From Ariolimax columbianus (Eukaryota; Mollusca; Gastropoda; Stylommatophora; Arionidae): 64,000 nucleotides of DNA. Under the pieces are notes generated by a model, which did not search any database, was not told the origin of the DNA, and was given only the letters and a program-made list of their open reading frames with translations. The DNA lies in NCBI GenBank assembly GCA_036924085.1, contig JAVGWX010000004.1, forward strand, positions 36,523,293 through 36,587,292, read 5' to 3'. Position numbers and translations under genes: made by a program. Shown in pieces: positions 1 to 11,079 of this stretch (the first letter of the stretch is position 1; the number at the start of each line of letters is the position of its first letter).

Positions 1-836
1 ATTAAGATACAATTCTAGAATGGTCTGTAAGCTGGCAAATGGAGTTTAATTTACATTTGTTCAATGTAGATAAATGTAAAGTTATCTACATGGGTAGATC
101 CATTATGGGACATAATTACAGAATGGGAGAGAACAATATTAGAAAGATAGATAAGGAAAGGGACCTAGGGGTTATAATAGATCATACAGGAAAGGTGAGT
201 GAGCAAGTTAAGGTAGCAGTGAAAAAGGCAAATGCAATGTTAGGTATGATAAAAAGAAATATTAAACATAGAAGCAAAGAAGTGATCGTCAAACTGTATA
301 AAGCTTTAGTTATACCTAGATTGGAGTACTGTGTACAGGTGTGGAGTCCTTATCATAGAGGGGATATAAACATGCTGGAAAGAATACAAAAAAAGAGCGA
401 CAAAGATGATAGTGAGATTCCAGAATTACAGTTATGAAGAAAGACTCAGAAAAACCGGCCTACAGTGTCTAGAAGAGAGAAGAATTCGTGGTGACTTAAT
501 ACAGATTTATAAGATGATCAAAGGAATGGATAAATTAGACTATAACAAGTTGTTTTTTTAAAATACAGCCACCCACAATAACACGAGGGCATAGGTACAA
601 GCTGACTAAAGAGAGGTTCAGATTAGATATTATGAAGTATTTTTTTAGTCAGAGAGTGGTGACTGCTTGGAATGCATTGCCAGGGAAAGTAGTGGAGGCA
701 GGGACAGTTAATGCATTTAAGAATAAATTGGATGCACATAGCTTTTAGAGGAAGGTGGTGTAAATGTAACTGGTTGTATACAGACTCTGCAGGGTTTTCT
801 AAACCAGTATAAAGACGTTAAGTTAAGTTAAGTTAG
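1..836 (+). mobile_element. CR1-like LINE 3' end (reverse transcriptase C-terminus and tail), degenerate
   Basis: The frame opening at 39 encodes the C-terminal part of a CR1-type non-LTR reverse transcriptase. Visible motifs are DKCKVIYMG, ERDLGVIID, KANAMLGMIKRN and LEYCVQVWSP. After a frameshift near 395 the homology continues with YEERL, GDLIQIYKMIKG, TRGHRYKL, FFSQRVVTAWNALP and NAFKNKLD, ending near 747. A short 3' UTR follows and finishes in GTTAAG repeats near 820-836, the type of microsatellite tail CR1 elements carry. The 5' part lies outside the window or is truncated. This is a dead copy. A second copy at 12650-15905 and an antisense tail at 17728-17860 share the same 3' UTR. Confidence 0.85.
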
Positions 837-1231
837 AAGTTCTTTGCCACATTTATATGTTTCACTCTTTACTCAACTTCAATGGTTATTGTAACTCGTT
901 CTCTCGATAATCTAAATTTATTACTTTACATAAATTCAGCACAATTTCCAACACCAAAAGCAGTGAAACTAGTCAGGAGGTAGGAAAACGACAAGCGCCG
1001 AATATCTCCGTTCACAAGAAAAGGTTGCAAAAAGAATTTTTGTTTTAATTTTGTCTTTTCGTGCTTATTTGGCTTACATTGAATGTTTAAACAGCGTTAA
1101 CCTGATTTAATTTATTATTTTTTAACAGTAGGAAACAGGAGAATTTGCCAGAACAAAAGAAAATTATCTGATTCACGTATCCCGGTCAGCAATCGTAGAT
1201 GATTGACTTCCTCATAGTTTTAATGAAGCAC
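837..1231. other. No recognisable feature
   Basis: This is AT-rich sequence between the CR1-like tail and the first short SINE. I see no ORF, tandem repeat or repeat-family match. Confidence 0.4.
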
Positions 1232-1391
1232 GCTGCCGACGACGAATGTGTTGGACTAAAAAGTGCAAAAATCGCAGTCAAGCTGTAAACTAGTGACACA
1301 ACGCATTCTATTCTGCGGAATCCATTCTGCTACTTGCAAAACTCTGTTCAGGACTTGGTAGCGGGAGTTTGAGAACGAAACGCAGAAGAAG
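1232..1391 (+). mobile_element. Short (160-bp) core SINE, copy 1
   Basis: This is a 160-bp element that begins GCTGCCGA and ends in AACGCAGAAGAAGAA. It is flanked by the direct repeat AATGAAGCAC (1222-1231 and 1392-1401), so it is a complete retroposon insertion. It contains the core shared with SINE-A and SINE-B: a GTGTTGGACT-like motif, then GTGCAAA and the AAGCTGTAAACTAG block. Other copies are at 26975, 50807 and 51250. Confidence 0.85.
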
Positions 1392-1607
1392 AATGAAGCA
1401 CAAAAGATTATTTATTATCTTTTTTTTAAAGTCCATTAGTTTAATAATAAGCACGCGATATCCTCTATGCATCATAAGTATAATCTGTGTAATCTACTTT
1501 AATATTTTGATCCGCTAATAAATCAGAATTTTTAATTTTTGTTTGTTTACATTGCTTCTCTCAGAGTATAACTTTTTGTGACGAGGTACAATTTGTTCAT
1601 TTTCTTT

Positions 1608-1915
1608 GGCGTTCGTTCTGGGAAAAATGTTATGTAGTTGTGTGGTAGTTTACTGAGATATCTGCACATTCCAGCTCGACACATCCGATTTCAGCTGAAT
1701 TTTTTAAGTACCGGGTTTATCTTCCCACTGGGATCCTCATCACTTGACTAGACTACACTAGTGACTAGTGCAGTATGTTTCAAGGGCCGACATGTGGAGG
1801 CGGAATATGGTCTTGGTCAGCTGTGGTTCGCTGGCCCTGATACAAGCAGCCAGCTATTAGTCGCTGACTGCTGTCAGTGCATGCACCGCTGCACCTTGGC
1901 CCCCATTTGTGTATC
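1608..1915 (-). mobile_element. SINE-B, divergent copy
   Basis: This is a diverged copy of the 350-bp family in antisense orientation. Recognisable blocks are GTTCGTTCT, GTAGTTTACT, CGACACATCCGATTTCAGC, AAGTACCGGG, TGGTTCGCTGGCCCTGA and GTCGCTGACTGCTG. No tail or duplication was clear. A short ORF over the distal half is fortuitous. Confidence 0.65.
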
Positions 1916-1935
1916 AATAGGCGTGAGTCCAATTG

Positions 1936-2763
1936 GTTATATTAGGTCGTTTGATCAGCCACGTGATTGATTTATACGCTTGATCACTTGAACATCTTTG
2001 AAGTATATACATCAATGAGCGAATTGTACAGGAGACCTAAAGAAGGGCAAATAACAGCACACTGTAACTAAGGTCATTTGGACATGGTGCCTACTACTTC
2101 ATCGTGTAATGGCTTTACGTCACATACATTTAAACAAATGGGGATAAGACGTTACGTGTCCCTTAATTCACCGTAAACAGAGTTCCCTGGGTTTCCATCC
2201 GTCAGTATTTGATAGCTGATGCATGATGGGGAGGATAGGTCGATTTAATTTTAAGTTAAATAAATGAGTAAAATCGTATATAGAAGATGTGTAGAACAAA
2301 TGGTTATATTCAGTTTTGCGACTGATCGTCTGGAAAAATGTGGGGCCCTAAAAAGGAGCAGAAGGAGATTTCCTGGCTGGCAGATTGAAATAATTGGACG
2401 ACCAAACACCACAATTTTAATTATTGGGGTAGCCAAAATTGAATAATGTCAATAAGACTAGCGCGGAAATCGTCAAAACCACTTACTTTGATGTGTAGAA
2501 GCCACATGAACTCGCACATGTGCGAATCAAGCATGTATGTGCCATTTTTGCGCATGTCGTGTACAGTTTGACGATTAAATCCAGGTTTATTGGCAATCCC
2601 GTTTAAGCCGAGATGTTTAAGACCCCCAAAGTTAAAAAGTGGACTATTCTGTGCAACCACAAATCCGGTGCTAAAAACAGTTAATTGATTTATTTGGGGT
2701 GAATTAATGGACAAGTATCGACAAGTCAATTACAAGTGTAATATAACTCATGTAAATGTAAAT
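1936..2763. other. No recognisable feature
   Basis: Only short fortuitous ORFs on both strands occur here. I see no splice-flanked reading frame and no match to the repeat families elsewhere in the window. Confidence 0.35.
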
Positions 2764-3250
2764 AGCATGCCCTTTGCAAAACATCTCTTCCTAAAACCGC
2801 CATCATATTTGGCTATCAGTTTCTTGGCAGGAGTGCAGTAATGGTAGGATTGCCATTACTTTCCGTACGTGGAGAAGCGATAGCGTCGAGAAAAAAACTG
2901 TGTGTCAAACATTGCCACAGGGATCAAGATGCTGAGCAATATATGAATTGCAGTGGCCAACGACCCATAGCTGACTGGTAGCGTCAGGGTCAGCAAACTA
3001 AATCTGCCAAGACCCTTCTACACCTCCACATGGTGACCCTGGATAACAGGCTGCAGCTACGACACATCGCATTCAGTTCTCCGAACTACATCCTGCTGCT
3101 TGCAAAGCCTTTTTCAGGGTTTGGTATCGGAAGATTGAGAACGAGCGCAGAATAAGAGGAAAAAAAACTGGACTCGGTGGATTCGAGCCCGGTGCGTCTG
3201 GATTGTGAAACGGATGTTTCACTCCTAATGCCACACTGCCTCACAACTCA
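2764..3250 (-). mobile_element. SINE-C, tRNA-derived, split by a SINE-B insertion
   Basis: The two flanks (2764-2919 and 3158-3250) together match the uninterrupted element at 38787-39018. Read on the minus strand, the 3250 end carries a tRNA-like head. It has an A-box region (GGCAGTGTGGCATTAG) and a B-box (CGGGCTCGAATCC), followed by a body that ends near GGGCATGCTATT. The middle is occupied by a SINE-B copy, which gives a relative age: SINE-C is the older of the two. Confidence 0.7.
2920..3157 (+). mobile_element. SINE-B, internally deleted, nested in SINE-C
   Basis: It starts with the family head GGGATCAAGATGCTGAG, reads through the CCAAGACCCTTCTACACCTCC and GGATAACAGGCTGCAG blocks, then jumps past the core directly to CGACACATCGCATTC and the 3' GATTGAGAACGAGCGCAG end. 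The core and its flanks, roughly 100 bp, are missing. Confidence 0.75.
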
Positions 3251-3365
3251 ACCATACAATACCAAATTGACTCTTCGTCAAGAGTGACACTACCAATCAA
3301 GTATAAACGAACGTGCGAGCTCGAAACAGTCACAACAATTAAGTAATACATAAAGAGAGTTGGAA

Positions 3366-3755
3366 CGATGGAGGCTCAGTGCTCACGAGGTAAGGTGTCC
3401 GATTCGAGTGCCGGTGGTCGCGGGTTGGAATCACGACGGAGACTGCGATTTTTTTACGTAGATTTTCTGGTAAAAATGCCCGATCTCTGGATAGTGACAT
3501 CGAACTCCCGTTTTCAGTGCCGTGCACTTTAAAAATACTTTGGCAGTTAGAAATGGAAAAGAGTAGACTTAGCGAGGGGCTGCCAGGAAAAATTCAAGTT
3601 AAAAATCTACCCAAATTATTTGTACCTTCCCTCAGGCGTGGTAAGCCGCAGGAAGTTGTAAAATACCTACAAGCTATAGCAGGAGCATTCGGCTACCTGG
3701 CAACAGACATTAACATGCCTGTGAATTCCAGGATTCCAAGTATTCCAAGAAACAT
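3366..3755 (+). mobile_element. SINE-D, tRNA-derived, ~390 bp
   Basis: The head resembles a tRNA gene, with an A-box-like GGCTCAGTGCTCACGAGG and a B-box-like GGGTTGGAATCACGA. The long body is shared with copies at 9776-10128 (antisense) and 47086-47455. Shared blocks are TTTTCTGGTAAAAATGCCC, TTTGGCAGTTAGAAAT, CTACCTGGCAACAGACATTA and CCAAGTATTCCAAGAAA. A 98-codon ORF over this body (3517-3813) is a by-product and is interrupted in the other copies. Confidence 0.75.
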
Positions 3756-4213
3756 GGCACAGGGTAATACGATTTGGCATATATTTGTGAATATGAATGA
3801 TTGTGATAGTTGACGACTTACCGCGGACAAGCAGATATCTCTTTATGTTTTGCCGATTTTGATTCCTCATGTTTAATTGTATATTCCTGAACGTCAAAAC
3901 AACATAAAATGATATTAGGAGCTGATTATAAATTTGAAAATTGAACATTGAATCATACCTGATGTCTATCTAACGATAAAATACGCACAAGTACTAATAA
4001 TATTTTGATTGAAAGGGCCGATAGGTATACGAAGGGCGTTCATTTCAAACCGGAATTTTTTATTATTGTTCTACCTGAATGTATCATAGCGTGCTGAAAC
4101 TACTATCATTAGGGGCACTTGTGTCCTATTACTGCTAGGTGACCCACTTGCTATGAGACTGTCACGTGACAGATAAATAAAAATGGCAAACAACACAACA
4201 CTCTTAGTGCTTG

Positions 4214-4530
4214 CATGGAACAGCGTGATGTGATGATGTTTCTTGTGAAAGAAGGTGTAAAACCTGTGGAAATTTACAGAAGACAGCAATCACCATACGG
4301 TGATGAGACAGTCAGCAGCAGTAAGATATTTGAATTGTGTAAAATTTTAGAGAAGGCCGTACATCTGTAAGTGATGATCCCGGCCTGGTTGCTCTCAACC
4401 TACCACCAAAGTCATTCCTGTGAATGTCCAAATTGAGGAACGACTTATCCTGTAAAATCGAGGCATACCCTGTCGCGAAATTGCACAAAAGGGACAAGAA
4501 GGAAGAAGAGCAACAGAATGTGCTATATCA
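4214..4530 (+). pseudogene. mariner-type transposase N-terminus, relic
   Basis: In three frames it shows EQRDVMMFLVKEGVKP, VEIYRRQ, YGDETVS and SKIFELCK, then, after frame changes, matches to the linker SVSDDPRPGRPST and to the VNVQIEERLIL and GIPCREIAQK stretch. These are the paired helix-turn-helix DNA-binding domains of mariner/SETMAR-like transposases. The DDD catalytic domain is absent, and frameshifts and stops make it non-functional. No terminal inverted repeats were found around it. Confidence 0.7.
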
Positions 4531-4675
4531 CGAGTGTTTAATGGAATAGTGCCGCTTTTCAGTACAAAATACATTTTAATAAACTGATCAATTCGTAAAA
4601 TGAATACATACCACTCACCCATTTAAACATACTTCGGCTTGTTCCTTTTCGCCCTCAACGAAGCATACCACTATA

Positions 4676-4765
4676 GCATGTCCCTTACAGTGAGCCTTTA
4701 CTACAGCAATTGGAATCTTTTTTTAGTAGTTGTTCCCGTAGAAACGTAATTTTTCATTATGAGGT
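4676..4765 (-). repeat. Possible SINE-C tail fragment
   Basis: The segment TAGCATGTCCCTTACAGTG matches the distal end of SINE-C at 2764 and 38787. Similarity fades afterwards, so this may be only a fragment. Confidence 0.3.
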
Positions 4766-5060
4766 TGCTAGTCTCTTGAATTAAACGCATTTTACCACCG
4801 GTATGTAAGGTTGCATTGATGCTATTTATTTGCTCGCCGGTACCCAAACAGGTGCAAGCATTGATACGCTTCAATAATTTTCTTCTTTTTTAAAGAACAT
4901 AAATAGATAAATATATCGATGTTACGAAAGCATTGTAACTAACAGCAAACATCGGTTTAGACGTACTAACAAGACCACAACTGCATGTCACAGTATCATT
5001 TTCTTAGTCGCTCCATTTCTACATTTAATCGCTCCTCTTCGACTCCTGGAGGTGTTGTGG

Positions 5061-5062
<2 letters not shown>

Positions 5063-5091
<29 letters not shown>
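5063..5091. repeat. Poly(T) run, 29 bases
   Basis: This is an uninterrupted T run. It could be the poly(A) tail of an antisense retroposon or a simple repeat. The flanks did not match a family in this window. Confidence 0.9.
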
Positions 5092-5294
5092 GGGCCAATA
5101 TTTTCCGATCAAGTTTGCAGACAAATAGGTAACTGACCTGTTGTGTATCATAACACAAATGGCTAAATTCCATTTACTTCTACTATGCCCACGACAGCAT
5201 ACATCACCTCAAATGTGTTGTTATTCAAACATTATAACTGCCATTTTATGAGCAGGTCAATGACAGGCAAGTCAGTACTTTCAAACTTGACACA

Positions 5295-5540
5295 TGGGAC
5301 AGCGTGGGCTAGTGGTTTAGTGACACGGCTCACAACCAGAAGGTGCTGGGTTCGATCCCCATCACAGCACCGTCCGTTGCCCCGGGGAAGCAAACCCTTA
5401 GAAAATGCAGGAGGAAGCAGACCCTTACATAAAATGCATGCTGAAGTCGGATGCACTGGGCCGACAGGCGCAAAATAAAACCACAGTGCAGGGCACACCG
5501 TCTTGGTGATTAGATACAATAAGGTGAATGCAACAAAAAA
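5295..5540 (+). mobile_element. SINE-A, tRNA-derived, ~240 bp
   Basis: The tRNA-like head has an A-box-like GTGGGCTAGTGGTTTAGTG and a clear B-box GGGTTCGATCCCC. The body continues through CCGGGGAAGCAAACCCTTAG to the core GCTGAAGTCGGATGCACTGG, which is shared with the SINE-B families. It ends in GGTGAATGCAAC and an A-rich tail. Other copies are at 39145-39386 (antisense) and 56711-56960. Protein-like ORFs on either strand here are by-products. Confidence 0.88.
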
Positions 5541-6000
5541 AAATAAAACCCAACATAACTGACACATAAAACACAACAGGTAGTCCCATAGGATACACTG
5601 CCGTTGGGGATAAAGTGTTAGATACTTTATTGTACTAGATTTCAGTTTTTTTTCTGATGGAAAATGCCATCCACGCCGCCTTACATGATGTCTCATGTAT
5701 CTATTTACGTGTAAGTACAGGGTATTAAATCGGGCCCCTTTGCTGCAAGATACAAGCGCTGAAAAAGTGTACCTTTCCAATGATCCTGGCTGATATATAT
5801 GAAACAAAAGCATTGTTATATTTCTTAATAGCTGTAGGAGTCCTATAGACAGCTTTTGATGATGTCTGTCATGCATCTAGTAGCTTTTGCTGATGTCCGG
5901 GAGACTCCGCGCAAGCTAATATAATAGCTATAGGTCGGTAATTACTAATAAACAGACACGCGGTTCAAGACAGTTATAACCTGACTAGATCCTACCACTA

Positions 6001-7227
6001 CTCTTCTACCATGGGAAGTTGAGTCATCTTTCTTCTACCCCGAAGTGTAGAGGCACTCCTCTTCTACCATGGGGTGTAGAGTTAGCCCTCTTCTACCATG
6101 GGGTGTATAGTTACTTCTCTTCTACCATGGGGTGTATAGTTACTTCTCTTCTACCATGGGGTGTATAGTTACTTCTCTTCTACCATGGGGTGTATAGTTA
6201 GCCCTCTTCTACCATGGGGTGTATAGTTACTTCTCTTCTACCATGGGGTGTAGAGTTAGCCCTCTTCTACCGTGGGGTGTATAGTTACTTCTCTTCTACC
6301 ATGGGGTGTAGAGTTAGCCCTCTTCTACCATGGGGTGTATAGTTACTTCTCTTCTACAATGAGGTGTAAAAGTCATTCCTCTTCTATTATGGGGTGTAGA
6401 GTTACCCCTATTCTACCATGGGTGTACCCTCTTCTACCACGCGTGTAGTTACCCCAGCTTCTACTATGGGTGTAGACAGACTCATCTTCTACCATGTATG
6501 TTGAGACATTCCTTCTCTATCATGTGGTGTAGATTACTCCCTCTTCTACCATGAGTGTAGAGTCACCCCTCTTCTACCATGTATGTAGTCATTCCTCTTA
6601 TATCATGGGATGCAGAGTCATTCCTCCTACCATTTGGTGTAGAGGTATTTCTCTTCTATCATGGGTTGCAGAGTTACCAATCCTTCTACCATGGGGTGTA
6701 GAGTTACCTCTCTTTTTCAATGATGTGTAGAGTTATCCCTCTTCTACCATGTGGTGTAGAGTCACCCCTCTTCTACCATGTGGTGTAGAGTCACCCCTCT
6801 TCTACCATGAGTATAGATTTACCCCTCTTCTACCATTGGTGTAGAGTCACCCCTCTTCTACCATGGGATGTAGAGTCACCCCTCTTCTACCGTGGGATGT
6901 AGAGTTACTCCTCTTCTACCATGGGATGTAGAGTTAGCCCTCTTCTACCATGGGATGTAGAGTTACCCCTCTTCTACCGTGGGATGTAGAGTTACTCCTC
7001 TTCTACCATGGGATGTAGAGTTAGCCCTCTTCTACCATGGGATGTAGAGTCACCCCTCTTCTACCGTGGGATGTAGAGTTACTCCTCTTCTACCATGGGA
7101 TGTAGAGTTAGCCCTCTTCTACCGTGGGATGTAGAGTTACTCCTCTTCTACCATGGGATGTAGAGTTAGCCCTCTTCTACCATGGGATGTAGAGTCACCC
7201 CTCTTCTACCATCGGCTGTAGAGTCAC
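6001..7227. repeat. 29-bp minisatellite, ~42 units
   Basis: The unit is CTCTTCTACCATGGGGTGTA followed by GAGTTACCC, with a 29-bp period measured at 6122/6151. The first third is dominated by a GGGGTGTATAGTTACTT variant, the middle is degenerate, and the last third is dominated by a GGGATGTAGAGTTA variant. Local blocks of adjacent identical units indicate recent unequal exchange or slippage. No gene overlaps it. Confidence 0.95.
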
Positions 7228-7656
7228 ACGCCATGGAAGGGCACAGTGGCATGATTTTGTTTAACCTGTTCATGCCGAATCTGCTGAGGCCCAATCAGTA
7301 AAGGGGACAGGTGGCGGAGATGTTGAATATATGTTGTGCCTACAAGCCTCTTAACAGCTGGCATCGGCCGTTCGATGATAAGACTGTTGCTATTACCAGC
7401 AGACTCCAAACTCTGGCATTGACGCTCCGAGTACTCCATTACATTTGGTTCATCTCAACCAACTTCTACGGACAGCATAGAGTAATGCTTTCTTTTAATT
7501 AGACATTCGGATTCACCAGAAGGCGTCGCCGCATAGTCCTCGGAAAGGTTGAAGCTTTGTTCTGCGCTCGGTTGGTCCGGACTCATCCTAGTCCGATTTT
7601 GCACCCCGGCCGGATTAATCTATCTCTCAGAGTCAATCCTCGTCGTGCAATTAGGA

Positions 7657-8055
7657 ATCTTCTTCTTCTTCTTCTTCTTCTTCTTCTTCTTCTTCTTCTT
7701 CTTCTTCTTCTTCTTCTTCTTCTTCGTTCGTTCTCAATATCCCACTACCAAACACTGAAAGGGCTTAAGTAGCAGAATGTAGTCCAGAGAACGGAATGTA
7801 TTGTGTCGTAGTTTACAGCTTGAATGCGATATTTGCACCTTTCGGTCCAACACATCCGACTTCAGCAACCATTGTTTGAGTACCGGGCTAGCATTCCCTC
7901 TTCGATCCCTTCTCCTTAGCCAGTTTGACCTGATAGGATCACCGCGTGGAGGTGTAGAAGGGTCTTGGCAGCTATGGTTCGCTGGCCTTGACGCTAGCAG
8001 TCAGCTATGGGTCGCTGACCACTGCAGCTCATGCGCTGCTCAGCATCTTGATCCC
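7657..8055 (-). mobile_element. SINE-B with long (GAA)n tail and target duplication
   Basis: Antisense copy. The 3' tail appears as an uninterrupted (CTT)n run at 7658-7725, followed by the reversed 3' end, core and head. It is flanked by CAATTAGGA at 7648-7656 and 8056-8064. The block corresponding to CCTGCTGCAGCCTGTTATCC is deleted. The tail, about 22 triplets, is by far the longest of the family in this window. Confidence 0.85.
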
Positions 8056-8099
8056 CAATTAGGATTCAATTTGCCATTATAGCGTAACAATATCTTGAA

Positions 8100-9775
8100 C
8101 ACGTAAGCTAAAGGCACTCACTCTGAATGCACAGCAGAGAATGTTATAGGACAGTTGGAAAAAAAATTATAGTTATACTGTAACCACTAATGCATTTCGT
8201 AAGAGACGACTAAGGAGAGTTAAGAAAGGAACTGTAGAAACTGCAAGCCGCAAGAAACAAAAATGTCCCAACATCACGAGAGCGACTAAATCAAGTCAGA
8301 AACTGAAAAGCTTTCCAACAACACATTTTTGAAAATGTAAGTGAGAAAAAATTATTTCTTCTTCTCTGCGTTCATGATCTTAGATCATACTATATCTGCA
8401 GGCCAGTCGTCATGGGGAAGTCTGTAGTCTTCACCAGATCGAAGCGGCTGCCTCACAGCTTTTGTCTCAGCCCCGCACCGTCTGGCCAGGTCTGGTATCT
8501 CATTTCCCTGTAGAGTGGGCATTACTGTAGAATGGATTCCCCCCTCCTCCCCCCACACCGCACCTGTTCTACGAGGGCATACATCGGGGTGTGAGATCTT
8601 TAGTAGGTAAGCCGTTCTAGTAGTCTGGAGTGACCAGTTCTCAGACGACATAAGGTGGTTGTGAGAAAGAATGATTGTGGGTTGCAGGATGTCGGTCAAT
8701 AAATGTGGTAATAAATCATTAAAAAAATTGGAACACAAACAAAAATATCACTGGAAGTCACATATGTTGTTTGGAATAATAATGTTCAAAATTCAGTGGA
8801 CAGAAAAGAAGGCTATAAATGAAAGTTCGAGGGAGGCCCACACACAAACAAACTGATTGCAAGCTTCAAAATAAGTGATACTTTTTTTCATTTTCGTGTG
8901 CGGTGGGATTTGGAGAAAGTGTTATTAGTACAAGAAGAGGTTGTTGCAGAAGGTTACAGTAACCAGCAAGCGGCTACAGTGCATTTACACGTTTTCGTTA
9001 TGGTATGGAAACGACCAGTGGCAGAAATGGTCAAGAGAACGTGGAACAGAAAGTTGTGGAACGCATAAGCCTGTCAGAATAACATACATTTTTTAAAAAT
9101 TGTATGTTTCATAAGCGTGCTTTGTATTGTATTTTGCGCCCGTTGATCAAAGACCACCGAATTTTGTAATGAGTTAACTTCTCAAAATGGTAAAAGGTAA
9201 TTCCATAGCAGAATAAAGTGGTAAAAGTCGCGGCTTGTTTATGATATGGGGTTGTCAATTCCCTTCCTCGTCGCCTTTCTTTGTTTAATATTAAGTTATG
9301 TATCAATTTACAGCTGGGCCAGCCAAACTGTAGCAGTAACGATATTTGCCGTGAAAAGCGAGCGCTTAACCATTTTACTAATAATATGCTCACAATGTTA
9401 TGACCTTGTTGTCAATTCAAGAATCCAAACACACGCAATTGTGGATTGGGTTCAGTGCATTACCACTTACGGCTTGTCATGCCTACTTCAGTGGTGTGAT
9501 ACATTCTTAGTCTATAAAAATATTTTTTTCTAGGATGATTTTCACTCAGCATGTGCTCACTGCATGTGCTCACTATCGAGCATAGTGAGGTCTGCTGTGT
9601 TTCTAGCCGCACGCAAGCAATGGCCCAGTACTGGTTTCTCGCATCTTCTTCTTTCCCCTTGATCACTGATCAATATAACAATCAGCGGCTAGACTTCTTA
9701 GGGCAGCAACAGTTTCACGAACAACTGCTAAATAATGTATCTTTTCGTTAATAAAAAATACTTTCATTACATTAC
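8100..9775. other. Mostly unassigned; short proline-rich stretch on minus strand
   Basis: The most coherent frame is on the minus strand at 8385-8738 and contains EIPDLARRCGAETKAVRQPL and YRLPHDDWPADI. It has a stretched, domain-like composition but no family I can name, and it may be the tail of a retroelement. The remainder (8740-9775) shows only fortuitous ORFs. Confidence 0.3.
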
Positions 9776-10128
9776 TTGGAATATAGGCATGTTAATGTAT
9801 GTTGCCAGGTAGCCGAATGCTTCGGCTATATGTAGTAGGTATTTGGCAACTTCCTGCGGCTAACAAGGCCTGGGGGAAGATACAAATAATTTGGGTAGAT
9901 TTCTAACTAGAATTTGTGTCTGGGCAGCGGGCGTTAAGCCTGCTCTTTTCGATTTCTAACTGCCAAAGTATTTTTAACCTGCTCGACACTGAAGACGGGA
10001 GTCCGATCTCACTAACCAGAGATCAGGGGAATTTTTACCAGAAAACCATGTGAAAAAAATAAGTCTTCCCTGTGATTCGAACCTACAGCACTCGGGGAGA
10101 ATACCTACCTCTAGACCACTGAGCCACT
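9776..10128 (-). mobile_element. SINE-D, antisense copy
   Basis: It matches SINE-D at 3366 and 47086 in reverse orientation. The tRNA-like head is at the 10128 end, with B-box complement GTGATTCGAACCT and A-box region CTAGACCACTGAGCCACT. The distal body GTTGCCAGGTAGCCGAATGC is at the low end. Confidence 0.78.
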
Positions 10129-10340
10129 CATTACTTTACATACTATTAAAAATGAACATGCTGAGTTTCACTTGGGCTTGCGGCGCATACCTAGCACATA
10201 TTGAATATACATCACTACTTTATTTCACCTCAAGCCATAAGGAGAACTCGTTGTTGTGTAATTGTACCGCTATATCATTAATTATCCACGCGTCTTGAGG
10301 CGATTTAATTGTTCTGACTTAATAATTATGTACAACTTAC

Positions 10341-10710
10341 GTGGAATGCCTTGTCTAGATCTGTATCATCTGCGTCCTCAACGTTCTGGGTGCTAGTTTT
10401 GAGGCACCAAAGTTTACTTCTTTTTTTGCTTCGTAAACTGATGTCATCAGCCTCAAAATTTAATTTCAAACGCCACAAATGTACTCTTTGAAAAATAGAT
10501 AAATTTGTATTTTGCGCTTTTGGGCTCATCACCAATTCTTGTGCCTGAATTCTTTTCTTGACCAAGTCATTGATTCTAATCAGACTTTTATTGTTAACTT
10601 CTTTTGAATCAAATTGAAATCGTCGCGGTTTGTGGGTAAACCTACACGGTGGTAGTTTTGGGCTTTGTTGGTTATGCTTTGAGCTTGAAGCAAAGGGAAG
10701 AACTTTATCT
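10341..10710 (-). CDS. Candidate internal coding exon, unknown protein
   Basis: A minus-strand open frame is bounded by a consensus acceptor (TATATGCAG before 10710) and a perfect GTAAGT donor (plus-strand 10335-10340). The 370-bp exon contributes one base of a split codon plus exactly 123 codons and ends in phase 0. The peptide is basic and hydrophilic with an S/T-rich, acidic end. Recognisable strings are KPRRFQFDSKEVNNKS, LIRINDLVKKRIQAQELVMS and NVEDADDTDLDKAFH. There is no signal peptide, membrane segment or domain I can name. No partner exons were identified, so it could be part of a real minus-strand gene or a chance open frame. Confidence 0.35.
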
Positions 10711-11079
10711 CTGCATATAGGCATGAATACTGTTCATTGTATTCCGAATACTTGACATGCACGACACGTTTTGTGTGGAAAAAAAAACTATTACGTGTTA
10801 AAAAACTTTCTTTTTTCTAAGCATTTAATACTGTGGCTAACTTGAATGTTGAATGCAGCATAATCCACAGGGATACACGTATAAACTTATTGATGGCGAG
10901 TTCCCATTGTGATTCTTGTTTTACCTTGATAAAGTAGATATTATCTTTTCATCTGACTAAACATTGCCAAACAGGTTTGTTGTTCAGCATCAATAGGACA
11001 ATGTGTTATGAATTAATCACTTATCGGAGATTCCCTATTATTACCTTCCGGAGGGTGTGCATTTTGATAATGCCAGTTA

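Noticed and set aside
5295..5375. Functional tRNA genes at SINE heads (also 47086, 57633, 39018, 41965)
   Set aside because: A- and B-box-like motifs are present, but I could not fold proper acceptor and anticodon stems, and the sequences continue into repeat bodies found at several loci.
5232..5876. A 214-codon open frame on the minus strand
   Set aside because: Its C-terminal third is the reverse complement of SINE-A. The rest has no family resemblance or splice support, so it is a chance frame.
6001..7227. CRISPR-like array
   Set aside because: Units are directly contiguous with no unique spacers, and the genome is eukaryotic. It is a minisatellite.
7549..7772. Poly-Phe and poly-Leu reading frames
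   Set aside because: They are translations of the (CTT)n tail of an antisense SINE-B.
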